DNA of 44,097 bases from an uncultured Eubacteriales bacterium. Its GTDB lineage: Bacteria > Bacillota > Clostridia > Oscillospirales > Oscillospiraceae. The notes under the pieces are model-generated. The model saw only the letters and a list, made by a program, of their open reading frames with translations, made no database searches and was not told the DNA's origin. The stretch is taken from positions 1 to 44,097 of the forward strand of contig CATJWI010000127.1 of the NCBI GenBank assembly GCA_949744075.1, given 5' to 3'. Below are positions 31,227-37,740 of this stretch, piece after piece; the first letter of the stretch is position 1, and each line of letters begins with the position of its first letter. Position numbers and translations under genes: made by a program.

Positions 31227-31661
31227 TTACCTGCCGTGGGGCAGCCCGCCCTTCTCATAATACCGCTTTACCAGGTCGGCCAGAGTGATGTGGTCCACCA
31301 CCGAGGAGACTGCCGCCAGGATCTGCTCCCAGACCTCCACCGTGACGCATTGGCCGGCCCGGCCGCAGCAGCAGGGGTCCTCGGCGCAGCTGACGGGGGC
31401 CAGGCTGCCCTCCAGGCAGCGGAGGATCTCTCCCACGGTGTACTCCTCGGGGGCCTTGGTGAGCAGGTAGCCGCCGCCGGCTCCCCGGACGCTGCGGACC
31501 AGGCCGGCCCGGCCCAGGGGGGTGACGATCTGCTCCAGATATTTGTCGGAGATGTCCTGGCGCTGGGCCACATCCCGGAGGGACACCGGGCCCCGGCCGC
31601 ACTCCAGGGCGATATCCAGCATGAGCCGCAGGGCATAGCGGCCCCGGGTGGAAACTTTCAT
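31227..31661 (-). CDS. Rrf2-family regulator with candidate Fe-S cysteines
   Basis: A 144-residue winged-helix regulator. It begins MKVSTRGRYALRLMLDIAL, with SLRDVAQRQDISDKYLEQIVTPLGRAGLVRSVRGAGGGYLL (recognition helix and wing). The segment CAEDPCCCGRAGQC carries the cysteine group that binds an iron-sulfur cluster in IscR-like members. No cysteine desulfurase or scaffold gene follows, so it is an orphan here. AAAGGAGG fixes the ATG. Its promoter is back to back with the aroF leader promoter, 11 bases between the two -35 boxes, so it could affect aroF. Confidence 0.92.
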   Translation of the reverse strand: MKVSTRGRYALRLMLDIALECGRGPVSLRDVAQRQDISDKYLEQIVTPLGRAGLVRSVRGAGGGYLLTKAPEEYTVGEILRCLEGSLAPVSCAEDPCCCGRAGQCVTVEVWEQILAAVSSVVDHITLADLVKRYYEKGGLPHGR

Positions 31662-31702
31662 GGCAACGGCCTCCTTTGGGGGAAAGCCCCCTATTCCTAT
31701 CT

Positions 31703-31730
31703 ATCATACCATATTTCTCTGAAATTTCAA
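31703..31730 (-). promoter_or_regulatory. Rrf2 gene promoter
   Basis: On the minus strand TTGAAA, a 16-base spacer and TATGAT. Confidence 0.7.
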
Positions 31731-31741
31731 GAAAAAAGCCC

Positions 31742-31770
31742 TTGACTTTAGCGCTTAAAAGTGCTAATGT
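31742..31770 (+). promoter_or_regulatory. Promoter of the aroF-tyrA operon
   Basis: TTGACT, a 17-base spacer and TAATGT with an extended -10 TGC just before it. Transcription should start near 31777, 18 bases before the leader peptide. Confidence 0.82.
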
Positions 31771-31794
31771 AACCAGTGAAAGCAGGTGTGATCT

Positions 31795-31860
31795 ATGCAG
31801 AAGTTCAGCCGACATGGGTATTACTCCTATTACCGCTATTACGATAGCGGCGATTTGTGA
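31795..31860 (+). CDS. Tyrosine-rich leader peptide
   Basis: A 21-codon reading frame, ATG to TGA, with AGGTG six bases upstream. It contains three TATTAC pairs giving YYSYYRYY, six tyrosines in eight residues, followed by DSGDL. It begins 18 bases after a good promoter and ends 35 bases before an intrinsic terminator that precedes aroF. This is the layout of a transcription-attenuation leader that senses charged tRNA-Tyr, and the downstream genes make tyrosine (DAHP synthase and prephenate dehydrogenase). Confidence 0.9.
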   Translation: MQKFSRHGYYSYYRYYDSGDL

Positions 31861-31902
31861 TGCCCATGGAGGTCCTGCCGTCCCTGCGATGAGACGCGGC
31901 AG
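31813..31902 (+). promoter_or_regulatory. Alternative RNA pairings of the tyrosine attenuator
   Basis: Antiterminator: CTGCCG (31875-31880) with CGGCAG (31897-31902), which removes the terminator left arm. Competing pairing: GCGGCG (31847-31852) with TGCCGT (31876-31881). A hairpin CCGCTAT-TACG-ATAGCGG (31833-31850) with a UACG tetraloop lies over the last tyrosine codons, and CATGGG (31813-31818) can pair with CCCATG (31863-31868). A ribosome stalled at the Tyr codons would cover 31847-31852 and free the antiterminator. Confidence 0.7.
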
Positions 31903-31927
31903 CCCGAATTGGGCAGCCGCGTTTTTT
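31895..31927 (+). terminator. Attenuator terminator before aroF
   Basis: Stem CGCGGC-A-GCCC with GGGC-A-GCCGCG around GAATT, one A-A mismatch, then six T. It ends 35 bases before the aroF ATG. Confidence 0.9.
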
Positions 31928-31962
31928 GTTATGATCATGGATTTTGAAGGAGTGAAGCAGTT

Positions 31963-32979
31963 ATGGTCGTTATTATGAAGCCGGGCTACAGCCGGGAGGA
32001 GCTGGACCACGCCATCCGGGAGATGGAGCGGGGCGGGGTCAACGTGATGATCTCCCGGGGCACCGAGACCACCATCCTGGGTGCCGAGGGCAACGCCCAG
32101 GGCATCGACATCGAAAAAATGGAATCCCTGCCCGGGGTGGAGCGGGTCATGCGGGTCACCGAGCCCTATAAGAAGGCCAACCGGAAGTACCACCCCGATG
32201 ACACGGTGGTGGAGATCGCCCCGGGGGTCACGGTGGGGGGCAAGAAGCTGCTGGTGGCGGCGGGGCCCTGCTCGGTGGAGAGCGAGGAGCAGATCACCGC
32301 CATCGCCCGGTCGGTGCAGGGGACGGGGGCCCAGGCCCTCCGGGGGGGCGCTTTCAAGCCCCGGACCAGCCCCTATGCCTTCCAGGGCATGGGGTATGAG
32401 GGCCTGGACCTGCTGGAGAAGGCCCGGATGGCCACGGGCCTGCCGGTGGTCACGGAGCTCATGAACACCGACGATATCGACTATTTCGTGGAGCATGTGG
32501 ACGTGATACAGGTAGGGGCCCGGAACATGCAAAATTTCGACCTTCTGAAGCGGCTGGGGAAGGTGGATAAGCCCATTCTGCTGAAGCGGGGACTGTCCAA
32601 CACCATCGAGGAGTGGCTCATGTCGGCGGAGTACATCCTGGCGGGGGGCAACGAGCGGGTGATCCTCTGCGAGCGGGGCATCCGCACCTTTGAGACCTTC
32701 ACACGGAACACGTTAGACCTGTCGGCGGTGCTGGCGGTGAAGCGGCAGAGCCACCTGCCTGTTATGGTGGACCCTTCCCACGCCAGCGGCCAGGCCTGGA
32801 TGGTGGAGCGGATGAGCCTGGCAGCGGTGGCTGCCGGGTGCGACGGCCTCATTATCGAGGTCCACAACGACCCTATCCACGCACTGTGCGACGGGCAGCA
32901 GTCCATCACCCCCGACCAGTTCCAAAGCCTGATGGCCAAGGTGGGGGCTGTGGCGGAGTGCGTGGGGAGAGAGATATAA
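31963..32979 (+). CDS. aroF: 3-deoxy-7-phosphoheptulonate synthase, type I-beta with N-terminal regulatory domain
   Basis: A 338-residue DAHP synthase, first step of the shikimate pathway. Residues 1-68 form a ferredoxin-like domain (MVVIMKPGYSREELDHAIREM) known from Thermotoga-type enzymes, where it gives allosteric inhibition by Tyr/Phe. The barrel has AAGPCSVESEEQI, ALRGGAFKPRTSPYAFQG, VIQVGARNMQNFDLL, PILLKRG and the metal/substrate motif DPSHASGQ. GGAG precedes the ATG. Expression is probably set by the tyrosine attenuator upstream, so both synthesis and activity respond to aromatic end product. tyrA follows 21 bases later. Confidence 0.95.
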   Translation: MVVIMKPGYSREELDHAIREMERGGVNVMISRGTETTILGAEGNAQGIDIEKMESLPGVERVMRVTEPYKKANRKYHPDDTVVEIAPGVTVGGKKLLVAAGPCSVESEEQITAIARSVQGTGAQALRGGAFKPRTSPYAFQGMGYEGLDLLEKARMATGLPVVTELMNTDDIDYFVEHVDVIQVGARNMQNFDLLKRLGKVDKPILLKRGLSNTIEEWLMSAEYILAGGNERVILCERGIRTFETFTRNTLDLSAVLAVKRQSHLPVMVDPSHASGQAWMVERMSLAAVAAGCDGLIIEVHNDPIHALCDGQQSITPDQFQSLMAKVGAVAECVGREI

Positions 32980-33000
32980 GAAGGAAAAGAGGGGTTTTTT

Positions 33001-33864
33001 ATGGAGAAGAAAACCATCGCCATCGTGGGCCTGGGCCTTATCGGAGGTTCCCTGGCCCTTGCTCTCAAGGGGTTTGAGGATTTCGAGGTCGTGGGGGTAG
33101 CCCGGCGGCAGGCCACGGTGGACTATGCCCTGGAGCACGGGGTGGGGGACAGAGCCACCCTGGATGTGACCGCCGCCCTCCGGGAGGCCGATGTGACCTT
33201 CCTGTGCATCAACCCGGAGGACATCGTGGACTTTTTGGCCCAACACCGGGAAGATTTTAAGCCGGGGAGCCTGGTCACCGATGTGTGTGGTATTAAGGGG
33301 GCCATCATGGAGGCCTCCAAAGTCCTGCCGCCGGAGGTGGACTTTATCGGCAGCCACCCCATGGCGGGCACCGAGTTTTCCGGCATCGAGCACGCCCTAA
33401 CGGACATGTTCCAGGGGGCCCACTACATCATCACCCCCCGGGGGGACAGCCGGCAGGAGAATATCGCCCTGCTGGAGCGCCTGGCGGCCTATCTGGGCTG
33501 CCGGGACGTGGTGAACACCACCCCTGAGCGGCACGACGCCATCATCGCCTACACCAGCCAAATGATGCACGTCATTGCCGTCAGCGTCTGCGACGATCCC
33601 AATCTATTCACCTGCAAGGGCTACGAGGGCAGCTCCTTCCGGGGCTGCACCCGGGTGGCGGCCCTGGACGTGCCCCTGTGGACCCAGCTCTTTGCCCTCA
33701 ACGCCCCGGCCCTCACCGGGTGTCTGGACGAGCTCATCGTGCATCTCCAGTCCTACCGGGAGATCATCGCCAGCGGGGATATGGAAAAGCTCAGCGCCAA
33801 GCTGGCGGTGTCGGCGGACCGGAAGCGGCAGATGGACCTGCCGGGGCCGGATCTGCTGCATTGA
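33001..33864 (+). CDS. tyrA: Prephenate dehydrogenase
   Basis: A 287-residue NAD(P)-dependent enzyme that converts prephenate to 4-hydroxyphenylpyruvate for tyrosine. The Rossmann motif GLGLIGGS is at 10-17; the substrate signature GSHPMAGTEFSGIEHA and TPERHDAIIAYTSQMMHVIA with the conserved histidine are present. There is no C-terminal ACT domain (the protein ends at 287), so feedback may rest on AroF and the attenuator. It is second in the aroF-tyrA operon and is followed by a hairpin. Confidence 0.95.
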   Translation: MEKKTIAIVGLGLIGGSLALALKGFEDFEVVGVARRQATVDYALEHGVGDRATLDVTAALREADVTFLCINPEDIVDFLAQHREDFKPGSLVTDVCGIKGAIMEASKVLPPEVDFIGSHPMAGTEFSGIEHALTDMFQGAHYIITPRGDSRQENIALLERLAAYLGCRDVVNTTPERHDAIIAYTSQMMHVIAVSVCDDPNLFTCKGYEGSSFRGCTRVAALDVPLWTQLFALNAPALTGCLDELIVHLQSYREIIASGDMEKLSAKLAVSADRKRQMDLPGPDLLH

Positions 33865-33884
33865 AAAGGGACCACACGAAACAC

Positions 33885-33922
33885 AAAAAGAGGATGACGG
33901 AAATGCCCGTCATCCTCTTCTA
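33885..33922. terminator. Terminator after tyrA
   Basis: Stem AAGAGGATGACGG and its complement around AAATGC; the T run is short (TTCTATTT). It overlaps the last codon of the convergent XRE gene. Confidence 0.7.
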
Positions 33923-34162
33923 TTTGATCTCCTGTTCCAAGGCGTCAAAATCCGGGGCGGAGAAAAATTCCCCCAGAGTCATATCCAGCCCATCACAGAA
34001 CTTTTTGATGGTGACGATGGAGATATCCCGTCGGCGGGGGTCCAGCATACTGTATGCCGTAGAGGGGGTCACCCCGGAGCGGTTGGCCAGTTCGTTGATC
34101 CGCAGCCCCCGCTCCGCGCAGATAGTTTGAAATCGTTGTACGACAGCGTCCTTGATGCCCAT
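33920..34162 (-). CDS. Small XRE-family (Cro/CI-like) repressor
   Basis: An 80-residue helix-turn-helix protein. MGIKDAVVQRFQTICAERGLRINELANRSGVTPSTAYSMLDPRRRDISIVTIKKFCDGLDMTLGEFF is a complete HTH_3-type domain; there is no sensor domain. The start is the ATG after GAGGTGAG; an in-frame ATG 13 codons earlier has no site. It is divergent from the Ltp-repeat gene, and a perfect 24-bp palindrome lies between them, overlapping the -35 of that gene. It is therefore probably an autoregulated repressor of the Ltp-repeat protein. Confidence 0.9.
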   Translation of the reverse strand: MGIKDAVVQRFQTICAERGLRINELANRSGVTPSTAYSMLDPRRRDISIVTIKKFCDGLDMTLGEFFSAPDFDALEQEIK

Positions 34163-34196
34163 GGGCCTCACCTCAAGGACAGTGTACCCATTTTGC

Positions 34197-34220
34197 CGCA
34201 AGTGCGTATACGCACTTGCG
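34197..34220. promoter_or_regulatory. Perfect 24-bp palindrome, operator of the XRE repressor
   Basis: Half-site CGCAAGTGCGTA followed directly by its exact complement, 35 bases from the XRE start and 64 from the Ltp-repeat gene. It overlaps the -35 box of the latter. Confidence 0.85.
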
Positions 34221-34244
34221 TATTTCAGGAAACTGTGCTATCCT
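34216..34244 (+). promoter_or_regulatory. Promoter of the Ltp-repeat gene
   Basis: TTGCGT, a 17-base spacer and TATCCT. The first five bases of the -35 lie in the palindrome, so bound repressor would block it. Confidence 0.55.
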
Positions 34245-34284
34245 TTAGAAGGAGCAAATGCCCCACAAAAGAGGAGGAGAAGAA

Positions 34285-35001
34285 ATGGATGGAAAGATGA
34301 CAGTATGCAAGACCTGTGGAAAAGAGATGGCAAAGAGCGCCAAAGCATGTCCCAGCTGTGGGGCAAAGAACAAAAAGCCACTATTCAAAAGGTGGTGGTT
34401 CTGGCTGCTGCTGATCCTGGTCATCGGCGTGGCCGCGGGAGGAGGAAAGGACGGCGAAGCCCCCCAGGGGAAGACGGTGGAAAGCGGGAGGCCCAGCGTT
34501 GAAAGCAAAGTGGTGGAGACTGCTCCGGCAGCAGAGACAGCCCCGGCGGCCCAGGAGCCGGAGGAGACGGTGACCACGGGACAGAAAAATGCCCTGAAGT
34601 CGGCGAAAAACTACCTGAATGTGATGGCTTTTTCCTACGAGGGGCTGATCCACCAACTGGAGTTTGAGAGCTATTCCCATGAGGATGCGGTATATGCGGC
34701 GGACAACTGCGGGGCGGACTGGGAGGAGCAGGCCCTGAAGTCGGCCAAGAACTACTTGAACACGGCTCCTTTCTCCCATGACGGTCTTGTCAAGCAGTTG
34801 GAATTTGAGAAATATACCGCTGAGCAGGCCGCCTATGGAGCGGACAACTGCGGGGCGGACTGGAACGAGCAGGCCGTCAAGTCGGCAAAGAATTATCTGG
34901 ACCTCATGTCCTTTTCCAGGGACGGCCTCATCAGCCAGCTGGAATTTGAGGGCTACACTCACGACCAGGCGGTCTATGGGGCGCAGGCCAACGGCTATTG
35001 A
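34285..35001 (+). CDS. Zinc-ribbon, membrane-anchored protein with three Ltp repeats
   Basis: A 238-residue protein. Order: a zinc ribbon (C8xxC11, C22xxC25), one membrane segment (about 36-52), a Pro/Ala/Glu-rich linker (60-98), and three near-identical 46-48-residue repeats (100-146, 147-193, 194-238). Each repeat reads ALKSAKNYL, then FSxxGLxxQLEFExY, then a short helix ending NCGADW. These are Ltp / host-cell-surface-exposed lipoprotein repeats (PF07553), known from phage superinfection-exclusion lipoproteins. With an N-terminal cytoplasmic ribbon the repeats should lie outside the cell. GGAGGAG fixes the ATG. The divergent XRE repressor and operator make it a self-contained module. Confidence 0.85.
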   Translation: MDGKMTVCKTCGKEMAKSAKACPSCGAKNKKPLFKRWWFWLLLILVIGVAAGGGKDGEAPQGKTVESGRPSVESKVVETAPAAETAPAAQEPEETVTTGQKNALKSAKNYLNVMAFSYEGLIHQLEFESYSHEDAVYAADNCGADWEEQALKSAKNYLNTAPFSHDGLVKQLEFEKYTAEQAAYGADNCGADWNEQAVKSAKNYLDLMSFSRDGLISQLEFEGYTHDQAVYGAQANGY

Positions 35002-35007
35002 GAACAA

Positions 35008-35045
35008 AGCGGCTGACGGAACTTCCGTCAGCCGCTGCTCTTTTT
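35008..35045. terminator. Terminator after the Ltp-repeat gene
   Basis: Stem AGCGGCTGACGG and its complement around AACTT, then GCTCTTTTT. It lies between convergent genes and touches the stop codon of the LCP gene. Confidence 0.88.
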
Positions 35046-36138
35046 ACCGGTCTCCTCTGATCATCCGCACCATATCCTCCGTCACCGGGGTGGTATAGGG
35101 GTTGAGGCACTGGTTGATGATCTCCAGACAGCCCGCCCGGTCCAGCTCGTAGACCGAGTGGCCCTGGTAGGTGGCGCTGCCGTTGCCGGGGAGGGTGGCG
35201 GTGGTCAGGTCCTCAAAGTCAAACTGCAGAGCCAGGGGGGCGAACCAGAGGAGGTTGCCCAGCTCCAGGTCGGTCTTGACGCACCGGGAGAAGATCTCCA
35301 TGTAGGAGTTTACCCGCTGGGGCTTGGAGAGCACCTTCTTGGCAATGGCCTTCATCATCTCCTGCTGGGTCCGGGTGCGGCCGATGTCGGCGTCGGGGTA
35401 TGCGTCGTAGACGTTGTCGGGGTACTCCCCGGGGCCGTCGGAATTTTTCCGGCAACGGACCACCTCCAGGGCCTGCTGGCCGTTGAGGTGCTGCCAGCCA
35501 GGCTCGTAGTGGATGTGCAGGTCCTGGTCGGGGGCGTCATAGTTCATGCGGACGGGAACGTTGAAATCCACCCCGTCCACCGCATCCACGATCTCCACAA
35601 AGATCTTGGTGTCGATGAGCACATAGTGGTCGATGGGGATGCCCAGCACCTCGCTCACCGTGTCCATCAGCTCATGGATGCCGCCGTCGGGAGGGTAGTA
35701 GGCGTTGCCGTTGGAGTAGGAGGCGTTGAGCTTATAATACTTCCAGCCCTCCCGCTGCACCAGGGTGTCCCGGGGGACGGAGACCAGGCCGATCTTCTGG
35801 TTGACCGTGTCGTAGGTGCACACCATGATGGTGTCGGTGCTGCCGCTGACCTGGTCCTCGGCGGCCAGCAGGAAGGTCCAGGTGCTGTCCTTCCGCTCTA
35901 GGACATTCTGCTTGCTCTCGTCCACGTCCAGGGTGGCGGGGTCGTCGGTGGCCGCCACGGGGGAGGCGGGGCGGATGAGGGGCTCCGCGGTGGAAGGCCG
36001 CCGGGAGGCCAGCTTCAGGCCCAGCCATAACAGAACGATGACGGCGGAGAGGATTACCAGGAGGGTATAGAGCCCCCGTCCCAGCCGCCGCAGGGGGGAG
36101 CGCTTTTTCTTCTTTTGTTTCAGCAGACGCTTGGCCAA
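35044..36138 (-). CDS. LytR-CpsA-Psr family cell-wall ligase
   Basis: A 364-residue type II membrane protein that attaches anionic glycopolymers to peptidoglycan. It has a basic cytoplasmic start (KRLLKQKKKKRSPLRR), one membrane segment (about 20-42), then the LCP domain: TWTFLLAAEDQ, DTIMVCTYDTVNQKIGLVSVPRDT (conserved Asp and Arg), KLNASYSNG, and the catalytic/polyprenyl-binding RCRKNS and DIGRTRTQQEMM motifs. The best start is a TTG 11 bases after AAGGAAAGGGG; an ATG 35 codons upstream has no site. It is a single gene, convergent with the Ltp-repeat gene. Confidence 0.88.
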   Translation of the reverse strand: MAKRLLKQKKKKRSPLRRLGRGLYTLLVILSAVIVLLWLGLKLASRRPSTAEPLIRPASPVAATDDPATLDVDESKQNVLERKDSTWTFLLAAEDQVSGSTDTIMVCTYDTVNQKIGLVSVPRDTLVQREGWKYYKLNASYSNGNAYYPPDGGIHELMDTVSEVLGIPIDHYVLIDTKIFVEIVDAVDGVDFNVPVRMNYDAPDQDLHIHYEPGWQHLNGQQALEVVRCRKNSDGPGEYPDNVYDAYPDADIGRTRTQQEMMKAIAKKVLSKPQRVNSYMEIFSRCVKTDLELGNLLWFAPLALQFDFEDLTTATLPGNGSATYQGHSVYELDRAGCLEIINQCLNPYTTPVTEDMVRMIRGDR

Positions 36139-36218
36139 GGGAATTTGCCCCTTTCCTTCAAAGCATGACGGGCCGGGAAGGCCCGGAGGTTTTATTTCCA
36201 GTATGCCCCAAAATAAGA

Positions 36219-36252
36219 AATAGCCGCGGGCCCTTGGGGGCACGCGGCTATT
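36219..36252 (-). terminator. Terminator after the 36307-36597 gene
   Basis: Stem AATAGCCGCG and its complement with an inner GCCC/GGGC pairing; on the minus strand TTTCTTATTTT follows. Confidence 0.65.
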
Positions 36253-36306
36253 ATACTCGGGATCTTCGGCAGAAGCAAGAACGAAACGGAAAAAATAAGA
36301 AAAACG

Positions 36307-36597
36307 TCACACTTTGCCGGCCTGGCACAGGATGGCGGCAGTGAGGGAGTTCACCGCCCCCAGCAGGTCCACCAGCAGCTGGCTCTGGCAGGACAGCTGC
36401 TCCAGAGCCTGGGTCATGGCGGCGGGCATGTCTCCGGCGGGGGAGAGCTCCGGGGCGGCGGTGGTGGTCTGGGGGATGGGGTGGGGGTAGCGGTGCATGG
36501 GCTCCTCCTCGGCCAGCAGCTCCCGGCGGGCGGCCACCACCTTGGAATGAGCGGCCGCGGGGGAACGGTATGTACGGTTGTTGCGCCTGGGCATCAT
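36307..36597 (-). CDS. Small protein of unknown function
   Basis: A 96-residue protein that I do not recognise. The N-terminal half is basic and low in complexity (PRRNNRTYRSPAAAHSK, then Pro/Thr-rich), and the C-terminal half is a probable amphipathic helix (MTQALEQLSCQSQLLVDLLGAVNSLTAAILCQAGKV) with two cysteines. There is no signal peptide or membrane segment. AAAGGAGG nine bases before the ATG makes it a real gene. Its 5' end is divergent from the ABC transporter operon. The basic, disordered head and helical tail would suit a spore or nucleoid-associated small protein, but that is a guess. Confidence 0.72.
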   Translation of the reverse strand: MMPRRNNRTYRSPAAAHSKVVAARRELLAEEEPMHRYPHPIPQTTTAAPELSPAGDMPAAMTQALEQLSCQSQLLVDLLGAVNSLTAAILCQAGKV

Positions 36598-36648
36598 ATG
36601 GGAAATACCTCCTTTCTCGTGGTCCATCCTATGCGGGAAAGCCCTCTC

Positions 36649-36677
36649 TTGACATTGGACGCGTAAAAATGTAGACT
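36649..36677 (+). promoter_or_regulatory. Promoter of the ABC transporter operon
   Basis: A perfect TTGACA, a 17-base spacer and TAGACT, 32 bases before the start codon. No riboswitch-like leader fits in this short space. Confidence 0.7.
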
Positions 36678-36708
36678 GAAGAAAGACGCCAAACGGAAAG
36701 GAATCGCT

Positions 36709-37737
36709 ATGATGAAACGAAATCGTATTTTGGCCCTGGCCCTGGGGCTGACCTTGTTGTGTGCGTGCGCTCCGAAGCCCGCGGAGCCCTCAGCGGCCCC
36801 GGGGGCCTCCCCCACAGCGGAGGCCACGGCCACTCCGGAGGCCTCCACCCAGCCCCTGGAGGTGCGGGTGTCCATGCTGAAGGGCCCCACTGGCCTGGGA
36901 GCGGCCAAGCTGATGGAGGATGCCGGCGGCGGCTACGAGTTCTCCGTCCTGGCCGAGCCCACCGAGGCGGTGGCCGGCCTCACCAAGGGGGAGATCGACA
37001 TCGCCGCCCTGCCCACCAACCTGGCGGCCACCCTCTACCATAAGCTGGATGGGGGAGTCACCCTTCTGGCCCTGAACACCTACGGGGTGCTCTATATCCT
37101 GGAGAATGGGGAGAGCATCCAGTCCATGGCCGATCTGGAGGGCAAGACGGTCCACGCCTACGGCCAGGGGGCCAACCCGGAGTTCGTGCTCAACTACCTG
37201 CTGGAGAAAAATGAGGTGGACGCCCAGGCGGTGGACGTGCAGTGGCACGGCTCCACCGATGAGGTCACCGCCCTCATGGCCTCGGGGGAGGGGACGGTGT
37301 GCATGCTCCCCGTCCCGGCCGCTACGGCGGTGCTGATGCAGAACGAGAAGGTGCGCCAGGCCCTGGACCTGACCCAGGAGTGGAACGACGCCGGGGGCGA
37401 CGGGGTGCTGACCATGGGTTGCCTGGTGGCCCGGACCGAATTTCTCTCGGAGCACCCCCAGGCGGTGGAGACCTTCCTGGAGGAGTACGCCGCCTCCATT
37501 GTCTATATGACCGACCCGGACAACCTGGACCAGGCCGCCGCCCTGGCTGAAAAGCATGGTATCGTGCCCAAGGCCGCCGTGGCCAAGCGGGCCCTGCCCG
37601 CGGCCAATCTGTGCTTTGTCACCGGGGAGGAGATGAAGGAGGGGATCCAGGGCTATTACCAGGTTCTCTTCCAGGCGGACCCCGCCTCCATTGGCGGGGC
37701 GCTGCCCGACAGCGCATTCTACTACACCGGAAGGTAA
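36709..37737 (+). CDS. SsuA/THI5-like ABC substrate-binding lipoprotein
   Basis: A 342-residue secreted lipoprotein. A signal peptide with lipobox LTLLCAC (lipidated Cys near 18-20) is followed by a Pro/Ala/Thr linker and a periplasmic-binding fold of the NMT1/THI5/SsuA type (VRVSMLKGPTGLGAAKLMEDAGG, KGEIDIAALPTNLAATLYHK, DLEGKTVHAYGQGANPEFVLNYLLEKN). Relatives bind sulfonates, taurine, or thiamine pyrimidine precursors; the ligand cannot be fixed here. AAAGGA precedes the ATG. The permease starts three bases after the stop and the ATPase overlaps the permease, so the three form a complete importer. Confidence 0.9.
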   Translation: MMKRNRILALALGLTLLCACAPKPAEPSAAPGASPTAEATATPEASTQPLEVRVSMLKGPTGLGAAKLMEDAGGGYEFSVLAEPTEAVAGLTKGEIDIAALPTNLAATLYHKLDGGVTLLALNTYGVLYILENGESIQSMADLEGKTVHAYGQGANPEFVLNYLLEKNEVDAQAVDVQWHGSTDEVTALMASGEGTVCMLPVPAATAVLMQNEKVRQALDLTQEWNDAGGDGVLTMGCLVARTEFLSEHPQAVETFLEEYAASIVYMTDPDNLDQAAALAEKHGIVPKAAVAKRALPAANLCFVTGEEMKEGIQGYYQVLFQADPASIGGALPDSAFYYTGR

Positions 37738-37740
37738 GAG

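Noticed and set aside
31662-31962. A T-box leader before aroF
   Set aside because: No T-box motif (TGGNACCGCG) or specifier-loop structure is seen; the leader peptide with six tyrosines explains the region better.
33920-35001. A toxin-antitoxin pair
   Set aside because: The genes are divergent, the partner is a membrane protein with repeats, and no toxin family is recognised.
36598-36708. A thiamine (TPP) or other riboswitch before the ABC importer
   Set aside because: Only about 32 bases lie between the promoter and the start codon and no conserved riboswitch motif is present.
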